From: Butyrivibrio sp. NC2002
GTDB lineage: Bacteria > Bacillota > Clostridia > Lachnospirales > Lachnospiraceae
Direction of reading: 5' to 3'
DNA length: 64,000 nucleotides
Assembly (NCBI RefSeq): GCF_000702265.1
Contig: NZ_JNKZ01000007.1
Coordinates: 434,001-498,000 of the forward strand
Made by a program: the position numbers and the translations under genes. Below are positions 40,619-48,563 of the stretch, in pieces. Under the pieces are notes generated by a model. That model had not been told where the DNA came from. It ran no database searches and was given only the letters and a program-made list of their open reading frames with translations. Each line of letters opens with the position of its first letter. Position 1 is the first letter of the stretch.

Positions 40619-41479
40619 TCAGCCATGCTTTATTTTTTCGTGTACATTTCTGATATTTTCAAGGACATCATAAGGGATTACCATATGTCCGGTTCCTTTT
40701 CCCAGTTCAATGTCTGGTTTGTTTGTTCCATGGAAATCTGATCCGCCGCTTATTATAAGATTGTACTTTTCTGCGAGCTTTTTCACATCTCTCTCATCCT
40801 GATTGGTGTAAGTTCCGTAGAGAGCTTCGATACCAACAAGGCCTACTTCCTTCAATGATTTTACAAGATTATCAAGTGCATCTTTACCAAGACCGTAGAT
40901 CATGGGATGCGCAAGAATCGGAAGTCCGCCATTTTCAAGGATCTGAGAAACTGCCATCTCCGGAGTTATCTCCTGCCTTGGCACATAGCAGGGACAGGTA
41001 TCACCGAGATATCTGTCAAAAACTTCTTTTATACTGGTAACATAACCTTTTGCCAGAAGCATTTTCCCAAAGTGTGCTCTTGTTATTACTGCGCCGGGAT
41101 TTGCGGCGGTTAATTCATCAAAAGTAATCGGAAGACCTGCAGCTGTAAGCTTTTCGCAGATTTTTATATTTCTGTCAATTCTCGATTGCATATACTTATC
41201 AAGAACCGCCACATAATCCGGATCATCATAGTTCACAAAAAGCCCCACTATATGAACATCTTTTCCGTTTTTCACAGTTGAATATTCTATTCCCGGAATC
41301 AGCTCAAAGTCCTCATATTTTTCCGCCTGCTTAAGTGCTCTTGCAACTCCTCCAACTGTATCATGGTCTGTTATGGCAATTGCTGAAAGTCCGCATTCCA
41401 CCGCATGATCCACCAATTCTTCAGGTGTAAGAGTTCCATCCGATGCAGTTGAATGTGTATGTAAATCTATAGTTTTCAT
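40619..41479 (-). CDS. PHP domain phosphoesterase (TrpH/YciV-like)
   Basis: The product has 286 residues. Metal-binding motifs of the PHP fold are clear: DLHTHSTASDGTLTPEELVD (His7, His9, Asp14), ITDHDTVGGV, PGIEYS, ILAHPMIYGL and SGGSDFHGTNKP. Length and motifs match YciV/RNase AM-type enzymes that hydrolyse 3',5'-nucleoside bisphosphates or trim RNA 5' ends. It precedes the HAD phosphatase gene on the same strand. Confidence 0.92.
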   Translation of the reverse strand: MKTIDLHTHSTASDGTLTPEELVDHAVECGLSAIAITDHDTVGGVARALKQAEKYEDFELIPGIEYSTVKNGKDVHIVGLFVNYDDPDYVAVLDKYMQSRIDRNIKICEKLTAAGLPITFDELTAANPGAVITRAHFGKMLLAKGYVTSIKEVFDRYLGDTCPCYVPRQEITPEMAVSQILENGGLPILAHPMIYGLGKDALDNLVKSLKEVGLVGIEALYGTYTNQDERDVKKLAEKYNLIISGGSDFHGTNKPDIELGKGTGHMVIPYDVLENIRNVHEKIKHG

Positions 41480-41584
41480 CTAGTCACCTCATCTATAACC
41501 GCTGCTTTTATCCGGCTCAGATCGTTCTGATACCAGAATCCTATTACGTAATTGTTTCATCATTTTCATTTCACACTTCATTTA

Positions 41585-41593
41585 TGATATAAT
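41585..41593 (+). promoter_or_regulatory. Extended -10 promoter of the phosphoribosyltransferase gene
   Basis: TGATATAAT gives TATAAT at 41588-41593 with the TG extension. A weak -35 (TTTCAT) lies 18 bp upstream. The leader to the coding start is then about 145 bases. Confidence 0.55.
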
Positions 41594-41626
41594 ACCCACG
41601 TTTTATTCACAAGGAACATTGATATT

Positions 41627-41668
41627 ATGAAAAAGATATTTTTTACAGAATTTGTGTGGTATTATTAA
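41627..41668 (+). CDS. Possible 13-residue leader peptide
   Basis: Within the leader, AAGGAA stands ten bases before an ATG that opens a 13-codon frame, MKKIFFTEFVWYY, ending in TAA. It is rich in Phe, Trp and Tyr, and its coding DNA has a TTTTTT tract. It lies 78 bases before the phosphoribosyltransferase start. It could be an attenuation or translation-control leader, but no terminator hairpin follows, so the case is weak. Confidence 0.35.
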   Translation: MKKIFFTEFVWYY

Positions 41669-41746
41669 TACATAAAATATTTATTGATATTTCGTTGTTT
41701 GTTGTTATTGCAGCTATGTGTTGTACTTATTTTAGGAGGATACATT

Positions 41747-42385
41747 ATGCAAGGTTATAAGAAACTCGAGTATTCAAGAAACACAGACGTAATTCTTCGT
41801 TACACAAAGGGGCACTTCATAACCCCTCATTCCCATGTCAATTATTATCTGGATATGTGTGATACTAAGGCCAGAATGAAGGAAGCACGCGCCGCAGGTG
41901 AATCACTTGCCGAGCTTTACCTTGCTACTGATGTAATTGACACTATTCTTTGTCTTGACGGGATGGAAGTTGTAGGCTCCTATCTTGCAAACAAGCTTAC
42001 AGAAAGCGGTGTTATCTCCATGAATTCACATAAAACCATGTATATCACCGGTCCTGAAGTAAATGTCAGCGGTCAGATGATGTTTAGAGAAAACACCCAG
42101 CACATGGTAAGTGGCAAAAAGGTCCTTATCCTGACTGATTCCGTTACGACAGGTGGTGCGCTTAAAACAGCCCTTGAATCCATCAGATTTTACAAAGGCG
42201 AACCTGTTGGTGTTGCTGCAGTATTTTCTATCGCTACTCAAATTGAAAATGTGCCAATAAGATCTCTCTTCTCAAGCCGCGATCTGTCAGACTATGCAAG
42301 CTATTCTCATGACTCCTGCCCTCTTTGCCGGGATGGAGTTGCCGTAGATGCTATATGTAACGGATTCGGTATTTCAACCATGTAA
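41747..42385 (+). CDS. Orotate phosphoribosyltransferase-like protein
   Basis: The product has 212 residues from the ATG at 41747, chosen for its AGGAGG site. The PRPP-binding loop is VLILTDSVTTGGALKTALES, with the two acidic or polar residues expected before T-T-G-G. DTILCLDGMEVVGSYLANKL and the C-terminal SCPLCRDGVAVDAICNGFGI are seen. The latter has a CxxC pair as in PRTases found in Lachnospiraceae that are annotated as orotate phosphoribosyltransferase. The usual pyrE length is about 210-225. Whether it is the true PyrE is unclear because pyrimidine genes elsewhere in the window (pyrB, pyrI) are not adjacent. Confidence 0.75.
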   Translation: MQGYKKLEYSRNTDVILRYTKGHFITPHSHVNYYLDMCDTKARMKEARAAGESLAELYLATDVIDTILCLDGMEVVGSYLANKLTESGVISMNSHKTMYITGPEVNVSGQMMFRENTQHMVSGKKVLILTDSVTTGGALKTALESIRFYKGEPVGVAAVFSIATQIENVPIRSLFSSRDLSDYASYSHDSCPLCRDGVAVDAICNGFGISTM

Positions 42386-42423
42386 ATGTTTTTCCTAAGA
42401 AAACAGGATTCGTATTGAACTTT

Positions 42424-42457
42424 AAAACGCCAAGTCTTTTTTAGACCTGGCGTTTTT
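42424..42457. terminator. Bidirectional terminator
   Basis: AAAACGCCAAGTC pairs with GACCTGGCGTTTTT (one mismatch). T-runs on both strands let it end the phosphoribosyltransferase transcript and the convergent ABC operon. Confidence 0.85.
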
Positions 42458-42514
42458 ATCGTATTTATTTGATTGTTCTAAATACTGAACTATTCCCCTA
42501 CGATACAATGAGAT

Positions 42515-43192
42515 TTAATTTGCCCACTTTCCAACTGTTCTTTTGATCATATACTCTGACATATCACATTTATATACCAGATTCGAAATTAAATAAGATA
42601 CAAGATTTCCCAGTAAATACAATATAACTGTAATTGCTACCGATGCCTCAAAGCTTTTTCCGACTATACTGTTAAGTCCAAGATACTCATTATGCATCCC
42701 CGTCATAACAGCTACCACGATTATGCAAAACACAACAAGCGAAGCCACGAAGAACTTATAGCATACTCCAAAATATACAAGTGAAAAGAAAATAATGACA
42801 CCAAGCCAAAAAATATAAGCTGCCTGTGATGTATAATTCTCAGCATCAGATATTCCGGGAGTTCCGTGTTTGACGATCCATGCGCGATGAGCTATAACAA
42901 CAAAAAGTGAGATTCCGGTTATCGGTAACTGTATCATGAATGGGAATCCGGTCTGCAATTTCTTTTTATAAGAAGATGATTGAATAAGCCCCGACATAGA
43001 AAGTGTGAACAACATCTGCCCTATCATTACAGGAAAGAGAAAAATATAAAAACCTCCAATAAAGCTCTGTGATTCACTAGATGCAAATTCCATAAAGAAA
43101 CCGCATATTCCTATAATAACCATGAAGATTATAGACCTCTTAAGCTGAGCGCTATATTTTAAAAGCTTAAAACATTTGATCAATGATTTCAT
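42515..43192 (-). CDS. ABC transporter membrane protein
   Basis: The product has 225 residues with about six hydrophobic helices and a basic N-terminus (MKSLIKCFKLLKYSAQLKRS). It is the fourth gene of a GntR-ATPase-permease-permease operon. Its sequence is not in a family I can name, but in YtrA-type operons two such permeases partner one ATPase. Substrate unknown; cell-wall antibiotics or lipids are typical in this class. Confidence 0.7.
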   Translation of the reverse strand: MKSLIKCFKLLKYSAQLKRSIIFMVIIGICGFFMEFASSESQSFIGGFYIFLFPVMIGQMLFTLSMSGLIQSSSYKKKLQTGFPFMIQLPITGISLFVVIAHRAWIVKHGTPGISDAENYTSQAAYIFWLGVIIFFSLVYFGVCYKFFVASLVVFCIIVVAVMTGMHNEYLGLNSIVGKSFEASVAITVILYLLGNLVSYLISNLVYKCDMSEYMIKRTVGKWAN

Positions 43193-43221
43193 TTTTTTGT
43201 AACTCCTTAATTACCAATCTG

Positions 43222-43878
43222 TTATTGTAATTTATCCTCAAAACTCTTATCGTAGCAATGACTTGCATGAATATATCCAAGCACTGTGACTATCATAGAA
43301 AATGCGAAAACCAGTATCGTAACTATACCTGCGATTCCTATGTTCTCATTAAGTCCGCTATCCGGGATAAAATTTGCAGCCATAGCAGCTATTGCAACAA
43401 ACGGTATAGACACAAAGGTATACATTGCATAGTTATCAAAATATCTCAATACATTAACTGCTACTGTGTTCATGCTATATGCAATAAGCACTATCATCAA
43501 ACTAATAAGAACGAATCCTGCATCAAGGTGATCCATCGAATTCATTATGAAGAAAAAAATCACCAGCATGATCATATAATGCAGAAAGTTTCTTATATGC
43601 TCACTCATAACACTGCTCAAAAAAAATTTCTTACCATAAAACGAGCTTCTTAAGATTGTATGATGCGAATGCCTTGAATATGCACCGTTAAAGCTAAAGA
43701 AATCTCTAAGCAGTTCAGACAGCATCGTATATATCACCATTATAATGACGGACATCTGCCAAAAAGCTGTTCCGATAAGTACGATAAGAAAAATAGTCGC
43801 AATCGGGATTAGAAGCCCAAATATCAGTTTATCCCAGAAATTATGATAAATATTATATGATTTTATCGCCATTTTCAT
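43222..43878 (-). CDS. ABC transporter membrane protein
   Basis: The product has 218 residues with about six hydrophobic helices (FGLLIPIATIFLIVLIGTAF, YMIMLVIFFFIMNSM). The start overlaps the ATPase stop as ATGA, so translation is coupled. It differs in sequence from the next permease but has equal size and topology, suggesting a heterodimeric membrane part. No named family recognised. Confidence 0.7.
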   Translation of the reverse strand: MKMAIKSYNIYHNFWDKLIFGLLIPIATIFLIVLIGTAFWQMSVIIMVIYTMLSELLRDFFSFNGAYSRHSHHTILRSSFYGKKFFLSSVMSEHIRNFLHYMIMLVIFFFIMNSMDHLDAGFVLISLMIVLIAYSMNTVAVNVLRYFDNYAMYTFVSIPFVAIAAMAANFIPDSGLNENIGIAGIVTILVFAFSMIVTVLGYIHASHCYDKSFEDKLQ

Positions 43879-44807
43879 GATGCTGCCCTCTTATCATCTT
43901 CCATTTCACCAAGCAAAGAATATTCCTTCATTACATGCACTGAAATCTGAGACAGTGTAGGTCTCTCTACAGCTATATCCATACCAGAGAGCTTATCAAT
44001 ATCTTCTGCAAGGCAGATTCCCTCAAAGCCAAAGGAACTTGTAGAAATATTCTTTATAACCTTTGCAGCACTTACTTCATCCTTCTTTTCACCCTTTACG
44101 ACAATGTATTTTTCCTTGAGATCCTCGGCAAAGCCCTGCTCAACAATTCTTCCCTGCTCAACAATTATCACATAATCGGTTATGCTCTCCATATCAGAAA
44201 TATTATGTGTGGAAAAAAGAACACTTCTTTCGCCTTCATTCTCTGAAATATAGTTCCTGAGCATATTGCAAAGCTTATCTCTCATAAGTGGATCAAGCGG
44301 AGATGCAGGCTCATCCATAAGTAACAGATCCGTTTCTCTTGCAAGAATTCCTGCAAGCATCAGCTTAACCTTATTACCGTCAGAGAGGTTGTTTACCTTT
44401 TTGTTTTTTTCAAAAGCGCCACCTGTATAAAGAGCCAGTTCATTGCAGATTTCCCTGTATTTGCCAAGATCGAAGTTATCAAACAAAAGTCCCTGAAGCT
44501 CCTCTATCTCCTTAAGAGTCCAGCTTGGAAAGAAATAGTTTCCCGTTCCAAGATATCCAATCCTGTTCTTGACGTCAGGGTTCTTTTCTCTGTCCTTGTC
44601 ATTATACTGTCCAAAGAATTTAAGGCTTCCTTTGTAATCAAGCTTAATCCCGGCAAGGATATCAAGAAGAGTTGTTTTACCTGCACCGTTCTCACCTATA
44701 AGCGCTGTTGCAAACCCCTTGGGAATCTGCAGATTTTCAATATCCAGTTTAAAATTTTTGTACTTCTTAGTGATGTTTTTTCCCTCTAAAACATAATTAC
44801 ATTCCAT
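43875..44807 (-). CDS. ABC transporter ATP-binding protein (YtrB-like)
   Basis: The product has 310 residues. Walker A is GENGAGKTTLLDILAG, the signature is NLSDGNKVKLMLAGIL, Walker B is DLLLMDEPASPLDPL and the H-loop is LFSTHNISDME. The C-terminal 70 residues after the ABC domain are as in YtrB/CcmA-like exporters. It starts four bases after the GntR stop, with a GGAGGG site lying in the GntR 3' end, so the two are co-transcribed. Confidence 0.92.
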   Translation of the reverse strand: MECNYVLEGKNITKKYKNFKLDIENLQIPKGFATALIGENGAGKTTLLDILAGIKLDYKGSLKFFGQYNDKDREKNPDVKNRIGYLGTGNYFFPSWTLKEIEELQGLLFDNFDLGKYREICNELALYTGGAFEKNKKVNNLSDGNKVKLMLAGILARETDLLLMDEPASPLDPLMRDKLCNMLRNYISENEGERSVLFSTHNISDMESITDYVIIVEQGRIVEQGFAEDLKEKYIVVKGEKKDEVSAAKVIKNISTSSFGFEGICLAEDIDKLSGMDIAVERPTLSQISVHVMKEYSLLGEMEDDKRAAS

Positions 44808-44810
44808 GAC

Positions 44811-45188
44811 TTATCCCTCCAAATCAAGTTTCAATAAAGTTTGTAATGTTTCCACAAGCTCATCTCCGGTCATTCCCGCAAGCCTTGCAGAATAGATTGC
44901 GCTTAAAAGAGCATCCTCAACCTTACGTCTGTGCTGCTCCATAAGCATCTGTGTGTCCTGAGCATTTACATAATATCCCTTGCCCTGAACCGCTGTCACA
45001 AGTCCCTCCTGCTCAAGCATCTCATAGGCCTTAAGTGTTGTGATAACACTTATCTTGAGTTCCTTGGCAAGCCCCCTTATAGAAGGGAGATATTCTCCCT
45101 GTGAGAGCTTGCCTTCCAGGATATCTGTTCTGAAGCTATCAGCAATCTGTTGATATATAGGTACACCCGATGATTGTAATATTTTCAT
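44811..45188 (-). CDS. GntR family regulator, YtrA subfamily
   Basis: The product has 125 residues from the ATG at 45188 (AGGAGGAAC site). The winged HTH reads PIYQQIADSFRTDILEGKLS, QGEYLPSIRGLAKELKISVI and TTLKAYEMLEQEGLVTAVQG, with the GxGxYV-like end KGYYVNA. The short C-terminal dimerisation helix pair defines the YtrA subfamily, which lacks a ligand domain and controls neighbouring ABC transporters. An inverted repeat on its own promoter fits autorepression. Confidence 0.93.
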   Translation of the reverse strand: MKILQSSGVPIYQQIADSFRTDILEGKLSQGEYLPSIRGLAKELKISVITTLKAYEMLEQEGLVTAVQGKGYYVNAQDTQMLMEQHRRKVEDALLSAIYSARLAGMTGDELVETLQTLLKLDLEG

Positions 45189-45263
45189 TAGTTCCTCCTG
45201 AAAGTTTAACAAGCTTGAAGAAATTACCGATTTTGGGAAATCAGTAATTTGCTTAACTGTTTA

Positions 45264-45300
45264 TGTGTTATATATACACTAATAACACATACCCTGTCAA
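45264..45300 (-). promoter_or_regulatory. GntR operon promoter and operator
   Basis: TTGACA (45300-45295), an 18-bp spacer and TATATA (45276-45271) on the minus strand. The perfect inverted repeat TGTGTTAT-N10-ATAACACA (45264-45289) covers the -10 and most of the spacer, the expected place for a YtrA-type repressor. Confidence 0.75.
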
Positions 45301-45327
45301 CTATATTTTTGTAAAAGAAAAAATCAA

Positions 45328-45361
45328 AGAAAAAATAGCCCCTGCAAAGCGCAAGAGCTAT
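45328..45361 (-). terminator. Terminator of the polyphosphate operon
   Basis: On the minus strand ATAGCTCTTGC pairs with GCAGGGGCTAT (mismatch inside), followed by six T. It lies about 56 bases after the stop of the small acidic protein gene. Confidence 0.75.
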
Positions 45362-45416
45362 CTACTATCAAAAGCAACTATATTAAAAGAACATAATAAA
45401 TAACATAATTAAAATA

Positions 45417-45671
45417 TTACCCTTCAACTATCAGATATCTTCCATCACCGATATCAAATACTTCAGAGGCTTCCATAACATCACCGTCTCCCGGATCAAG
45501 TCCGGCTTCCTCAAAGTATTCCTCGACCTCATCAGGACCATCAACTACAACAGCCATGCAGTCCTCCAAAAAAGCTTCTGCTTCTTCGAGGCTGTCGGCT
45601 ACATTTTCAGAAAACAGTTGTCCCTGATTTTCAAGAAAACAATTCAATACCGCATCATCATAATCATGCAT
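45417..45671 (-). CDS. Small acidic protein of unknown function
   Basis: I take the ATG at 45671 (MHDYDDAVLNCFLENQGQLF), giving 84 residues; a longer TTG-started reading has no better ribosome site. It is strongly acidic (EEVEEYFEEAGLDPGD; DSLEEAEAFLEDCM) and ends in DGRYLIVEG. Similar short proteins occur in Lachnospiraceae and are sometimes labelled glyoxalase without good basis. It is probably the last gene of the polyphosphate operon, 81 bases after maf and ahead of the terminator. Function unknown. Confidence 0.6.
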   Translation of the reverse strand: MHDYDDAVLNCFLENQGQLFSENVADSLEEAEAFLEDCMAVVVDGPDEVEEYFEEAGLDPGDGDVMEASEVFDIGDGRYLIVEG

Positions 45672-45752
45672 ACAAAACTCACTTTCCCGCATATCTAATG
45701 TAAAATTCTGTCTGACCAAACAAAAGGAGCATTATTCAATTTACAATATGCG

Positions 45753-46346
45753 TCATACCAGTTTTTCTTTCTTAAGCTCCTGATAGAGTCTCGCAACCGG
45801 AAGACCAACCACATTGTTGTAATCTCCCCGGATACCTTCGATGAATCTTCCGAAAATCCCCTGTATTCCGTATGCTCCCGCCTTATCGTAGGGCTCATCC
45901 GTATCAAGATACTTTTCAATTTCTTCCTCTGACATTTCAAAGCATTTCACACTGGTACACTCATGAAAAGTAATTGTCTTCTCCGCGCCAAGAGGAGTCT
46001 TAACGCATATAGTAACTCCCGTATAAACCTTATGTGAACCGCCTTGAAGCATTCGGATCATCTTTCGGGCATCCGCTCTATCTTTTGGTTTACCCAGTAT
46101 TTTCTCTCTATATGATACAACGGTATCAGAGCCAATTACAACGATAGCTCCTTTATTATCTCTTAAAACTTTATGAAAAATCTCTTTAGCTTTTTGTTCC
46201 GACAAAGATTCCACCACTTCAGATGGTACTGAGCTTGTCAAAATCTCCTCTCCCGTCGCCGGAATAATCTCAAAATCAATCCCCAGGGATCCAAGGAGTT
46301 CCTTTCTCCTTGGTGACCCTGAAGCTAGTATATATTTGTACTCCAT
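45753..46346 (-). CDS. maf: Maf family nucleoside triphosphate pyrophosphatase
   Basis: The product has 197 residues. The signature YILASGSPRRKELLGSLGID at the N-terminus, VVIGSDTVVSYREKILGKPK with the catalytic Asp, ARKMIRMLQGGSHKVYTGVT and DKAGAYGIQGIFGRFIEGI are all hallmark Maf segments. It removes non-canonical or modified NTPs (dTTP/UTP type by the motif set) and is linked to septum control. It lies 12 bases after ppk in the polyphosphate operon. Confidence 0.95.
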   Translation of the reverse strand: MEYKYILASGSPRRKELLGSLGIDFEIIPATGEEILTSSVPSEVVESLSEQKAKEIFHKVLRDNKGAIVVIGSDTVVSYREKILGKPKDRADARKMIRMLQGGSHKVYTGVTICVKTPLGAEKTITFHECTSVKCFEMSEEEIEKYLDTDEPYDKAGAYGIQGIFGRFIEGIRGDYNNVVGLPVARLYQELKKEKLV

Positions 46347-46358
46347 TTTAACCTCTGA

Positions 46359-48533
46359 TTATAACCCGTGATAATCTCTGTATTCAGGTTCAAAGACCCT
46401 GCTCTCACTGATATCCTTGGGTTTTCCGAGTTCAGTTGCCTCAACTCCGAATATCTTTTGTGAGTTAACAGCATCCTTACCTCTTCTGTTTATCTTAATA
46501 TATTCGCCCTTTTCATTCATAAGGTGCGCCTTGGTATTATCTTTAAGTTCAAGATCCAAAATATGCCACAGCTTTTCCCTCAGTGCGCTGTCCTCAACAG
46601 GGAACATGATCTCCACACGCCTCTCAAGGTTTCTTGGCATCCAGTCGGCACTTGATGCATAATACTCAGGGCTTCCGCCGTTTTCAAAGTAGAATATCCT
46701 GCTGTGCTCAAGGAAGTTGCCGACAATAGATCTGACTGTTATATTCTCGCTGACACCGGGAATTCCTACTCTAAGGCAGCATATTCCGCGGACGATCAGA
46801 TCTATCTTAACGCCTGCGCTGCTTGCCTCATATAAAGCAGCGATGACATCCTTATGACAGATTGAATTCATCTTGGCTACAATGTGCGCCGGTTCACCAT
46901 TCCTTGCATGCTCCGTTTCTCTGTGGATCAGATAAAGTATCCTGTCCTTAAGCCAAAGCGGTGCAATAGTAAGCTTATTCCAGGCAACGGGCTCAGAATA
47001 ACCTGAAAGCATATTAAATACAGCCGTGGCATCTTCACCGTACGCTTCCGCACAGGTAAACATACCAACGTCAGTATAAAGCTTAGCAGTTGAATCATTA
47101 TAGTTACCGGTAGCAAGGTGTACATATCTCCTGATGCCGTCTTCTTCTTTCCTTACTACCAGAGTTATTTTACTGTGGGTCTTAAGTCCTTTAAGGCCGT
47201 ATATAACGTGGCATCCGGCTTTTTCAAGCATCCTTGCCCATACAATATTGTTTTCCTCATCAAATCTGGCCTTTAACTCAACCAGTACAGATACCTGTTT
47301 TCCATTATCTGCTGCTTTTGCAAGTGCTGCTATAATAGGAGAATTACCACTTACTCTGTAAAGTGTCTGTTTGATAGCAAGTACATCTGGATCTGAAGCA
47401 GCCGTCTCAACAAACCTTACCACAGGATCAAAGCTCTCATAGGGATGATGCATAAGAATATCACCTTCTCTTATACATTCAAATATATCCCTGTCGGCGG
47501 GAAGCTGAGGTGACGGAGCCGGAGAATTATATCCATGTTCTTTGAGGTAATCAAAGCCGTCTATTCCGTATAGCTTCATCAGAAATGTCAGATCAAGAGG
47601 GCCATCTATGGTATATATTTCCTTATCTTCCACTCCCAGCTCATCAACAAGGATCTTAAGAAGTCTCTTATCAAAGCCCTTCTCAACCTCAAGTCTTATA
47701 GCCTGTCCCCATTGACGTCTCTTTAACTGCTTCTCGATCTCCTTAAGCAGATCCTCTGCCTCTTCTTCATCAATTGACAGATCGGCATTTCTACCGACTC
47801 TGAACGGATAACAACATACGATATCGTAATTAAGGAATAGCTTATGGATATTCCTTTCTATGATCTTTTCCAGAAGAATAATTTTTCTAACGCCTGAAGC
47901 TTCAGGTATTTCCATGATTCTTGGAATAACAGATGGTACTTGAACCATCGCAAAATCAAGATCGGCATCATTATCCTTGCCTCTTACAAGGGCACCGATG
48001 TTAAGTGTCTTATTTCTGATAAGCGGGAAAGGTCTCGATGAATCAACCGCCATTGGTGTAAGAACGGGATAGACAAAATCATCAAAATACCTGTCAATAT
48101 ATTCCGCTTCTTCTGCGTTAAGAGCCTTGTAATCCTTCACAAGCTCTACTCCGTTTTCAAGAAGCCCCGGCAATAACAAGCGGTTGTATACTTCATACTG
48201 CTTATTTACAAATTCATGTACAGCCGCTGTAACAGCTGATAGCTGCTCTTTGGGAGTCATGCCTGCTATGTCCGGTTTCTTGTAGCCTGCATGTATCATA
48301 TCTTTAAGAGAAGCCACGCGAACCATGAAGAATTCATCCAGATTACTTGCAGTGATACTCAAAAACTTAAGCTTCTCAAACAGAGGTGTTGCTTTATCCT
48401 TTGCTTCCGAAAGGCATCTTGCATTAAACTGAAGCCAGCTAAGTTCACGGTTTATATAATAGCTGTCGTTATAAAAGTTTATTTTTCCGCTCTTTTCATT
48501 TAGTTCTGTTTTCTTTTTTGCTGCCACGCTCAT
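46359..48533 (-). CDS. ppk: Polyphosphate kinase 1
   Basis: The product has 724 residues. It makes polyphosphate from ATP reversibly. The N-domain shows YYINRELSWLQFNARCLSEA and ITASNLDEFFMVRVASLKDM. The PLD-like catalytic domains show LKTHSKITLVVRKE with the phospho-accepting His, YVHLATGNYNDSTAKLYTDV, VDLIVRGICCLRVGIPGVSE-like and SADWMPRNLERRVEIMFPVE. Length and order match PPK1. It is located between ppx (upstream) and maf (downstream), so synthesis and degradation of polyphosphate are encoded together. Confidence 0.96.
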   Translation of the reverse strand: MSVAAKKKTELNEKSGKINFYNDSYYINRELSWLQFNARCLSEAKDKATPLFEKLKFLSITASNLDEFFMVRVASLKDMIHAGYKKPDIAGMTPKEQLSAVTAAVHEFVNKQYEVYNRLLLPGLLENGVELVKDYKALNAEEAEYIDRYFDDFVYPVLTPMAVDSSRPFPLIRNKTLNIGALVRGKDNDADLDFAMVQVPSVIPRIMEIPEASGVRKIILLEKIIERNIHKLFLNYDIVCCYPFRVGRNADLSIDEEEAEDLLKEIEKQLKRRQWGQAIRLEVEKGFDKRLLKILVDELGVEDKEIYTIDGPLDLTFLMKLYGIDGFDYLKEHGYNSPAPSPQLPADRDIFECIREGDILMHHPYESFDPVVRFVETAASDPDVLAIKQTLYRVSGNSPIIAALAKAADNGKQVSVLVELKARFDEENNIVWARMLEKAGCHVIYGLKGLKTHSKITLVVRKEEDGIRRYVHLATGNYNDSTAKLYTDVGMFTCAEAYGEDATAVFNMLSGYSEPVAWNKLTIAPLWLKDRILYLIHRETEHARNGEPAHIVAKMNSICHKDVIAALYEASSAGVKIDLIVRGICCLRVGIPGVSENITVRSIVGNFLEHSRIFYFENGGSPEYYASSADWMPRNLERRVEIMFPVEDSALREKLWHILDLELKDNTKAHLMNEKGEYIKINRRGKDAVNSQKIFGVEATELGKPKDISESRVFEPEYRDYHGL

Positions 48534-48563
48534 TACCTCACTATTTAAAAAATAATCTACAGG

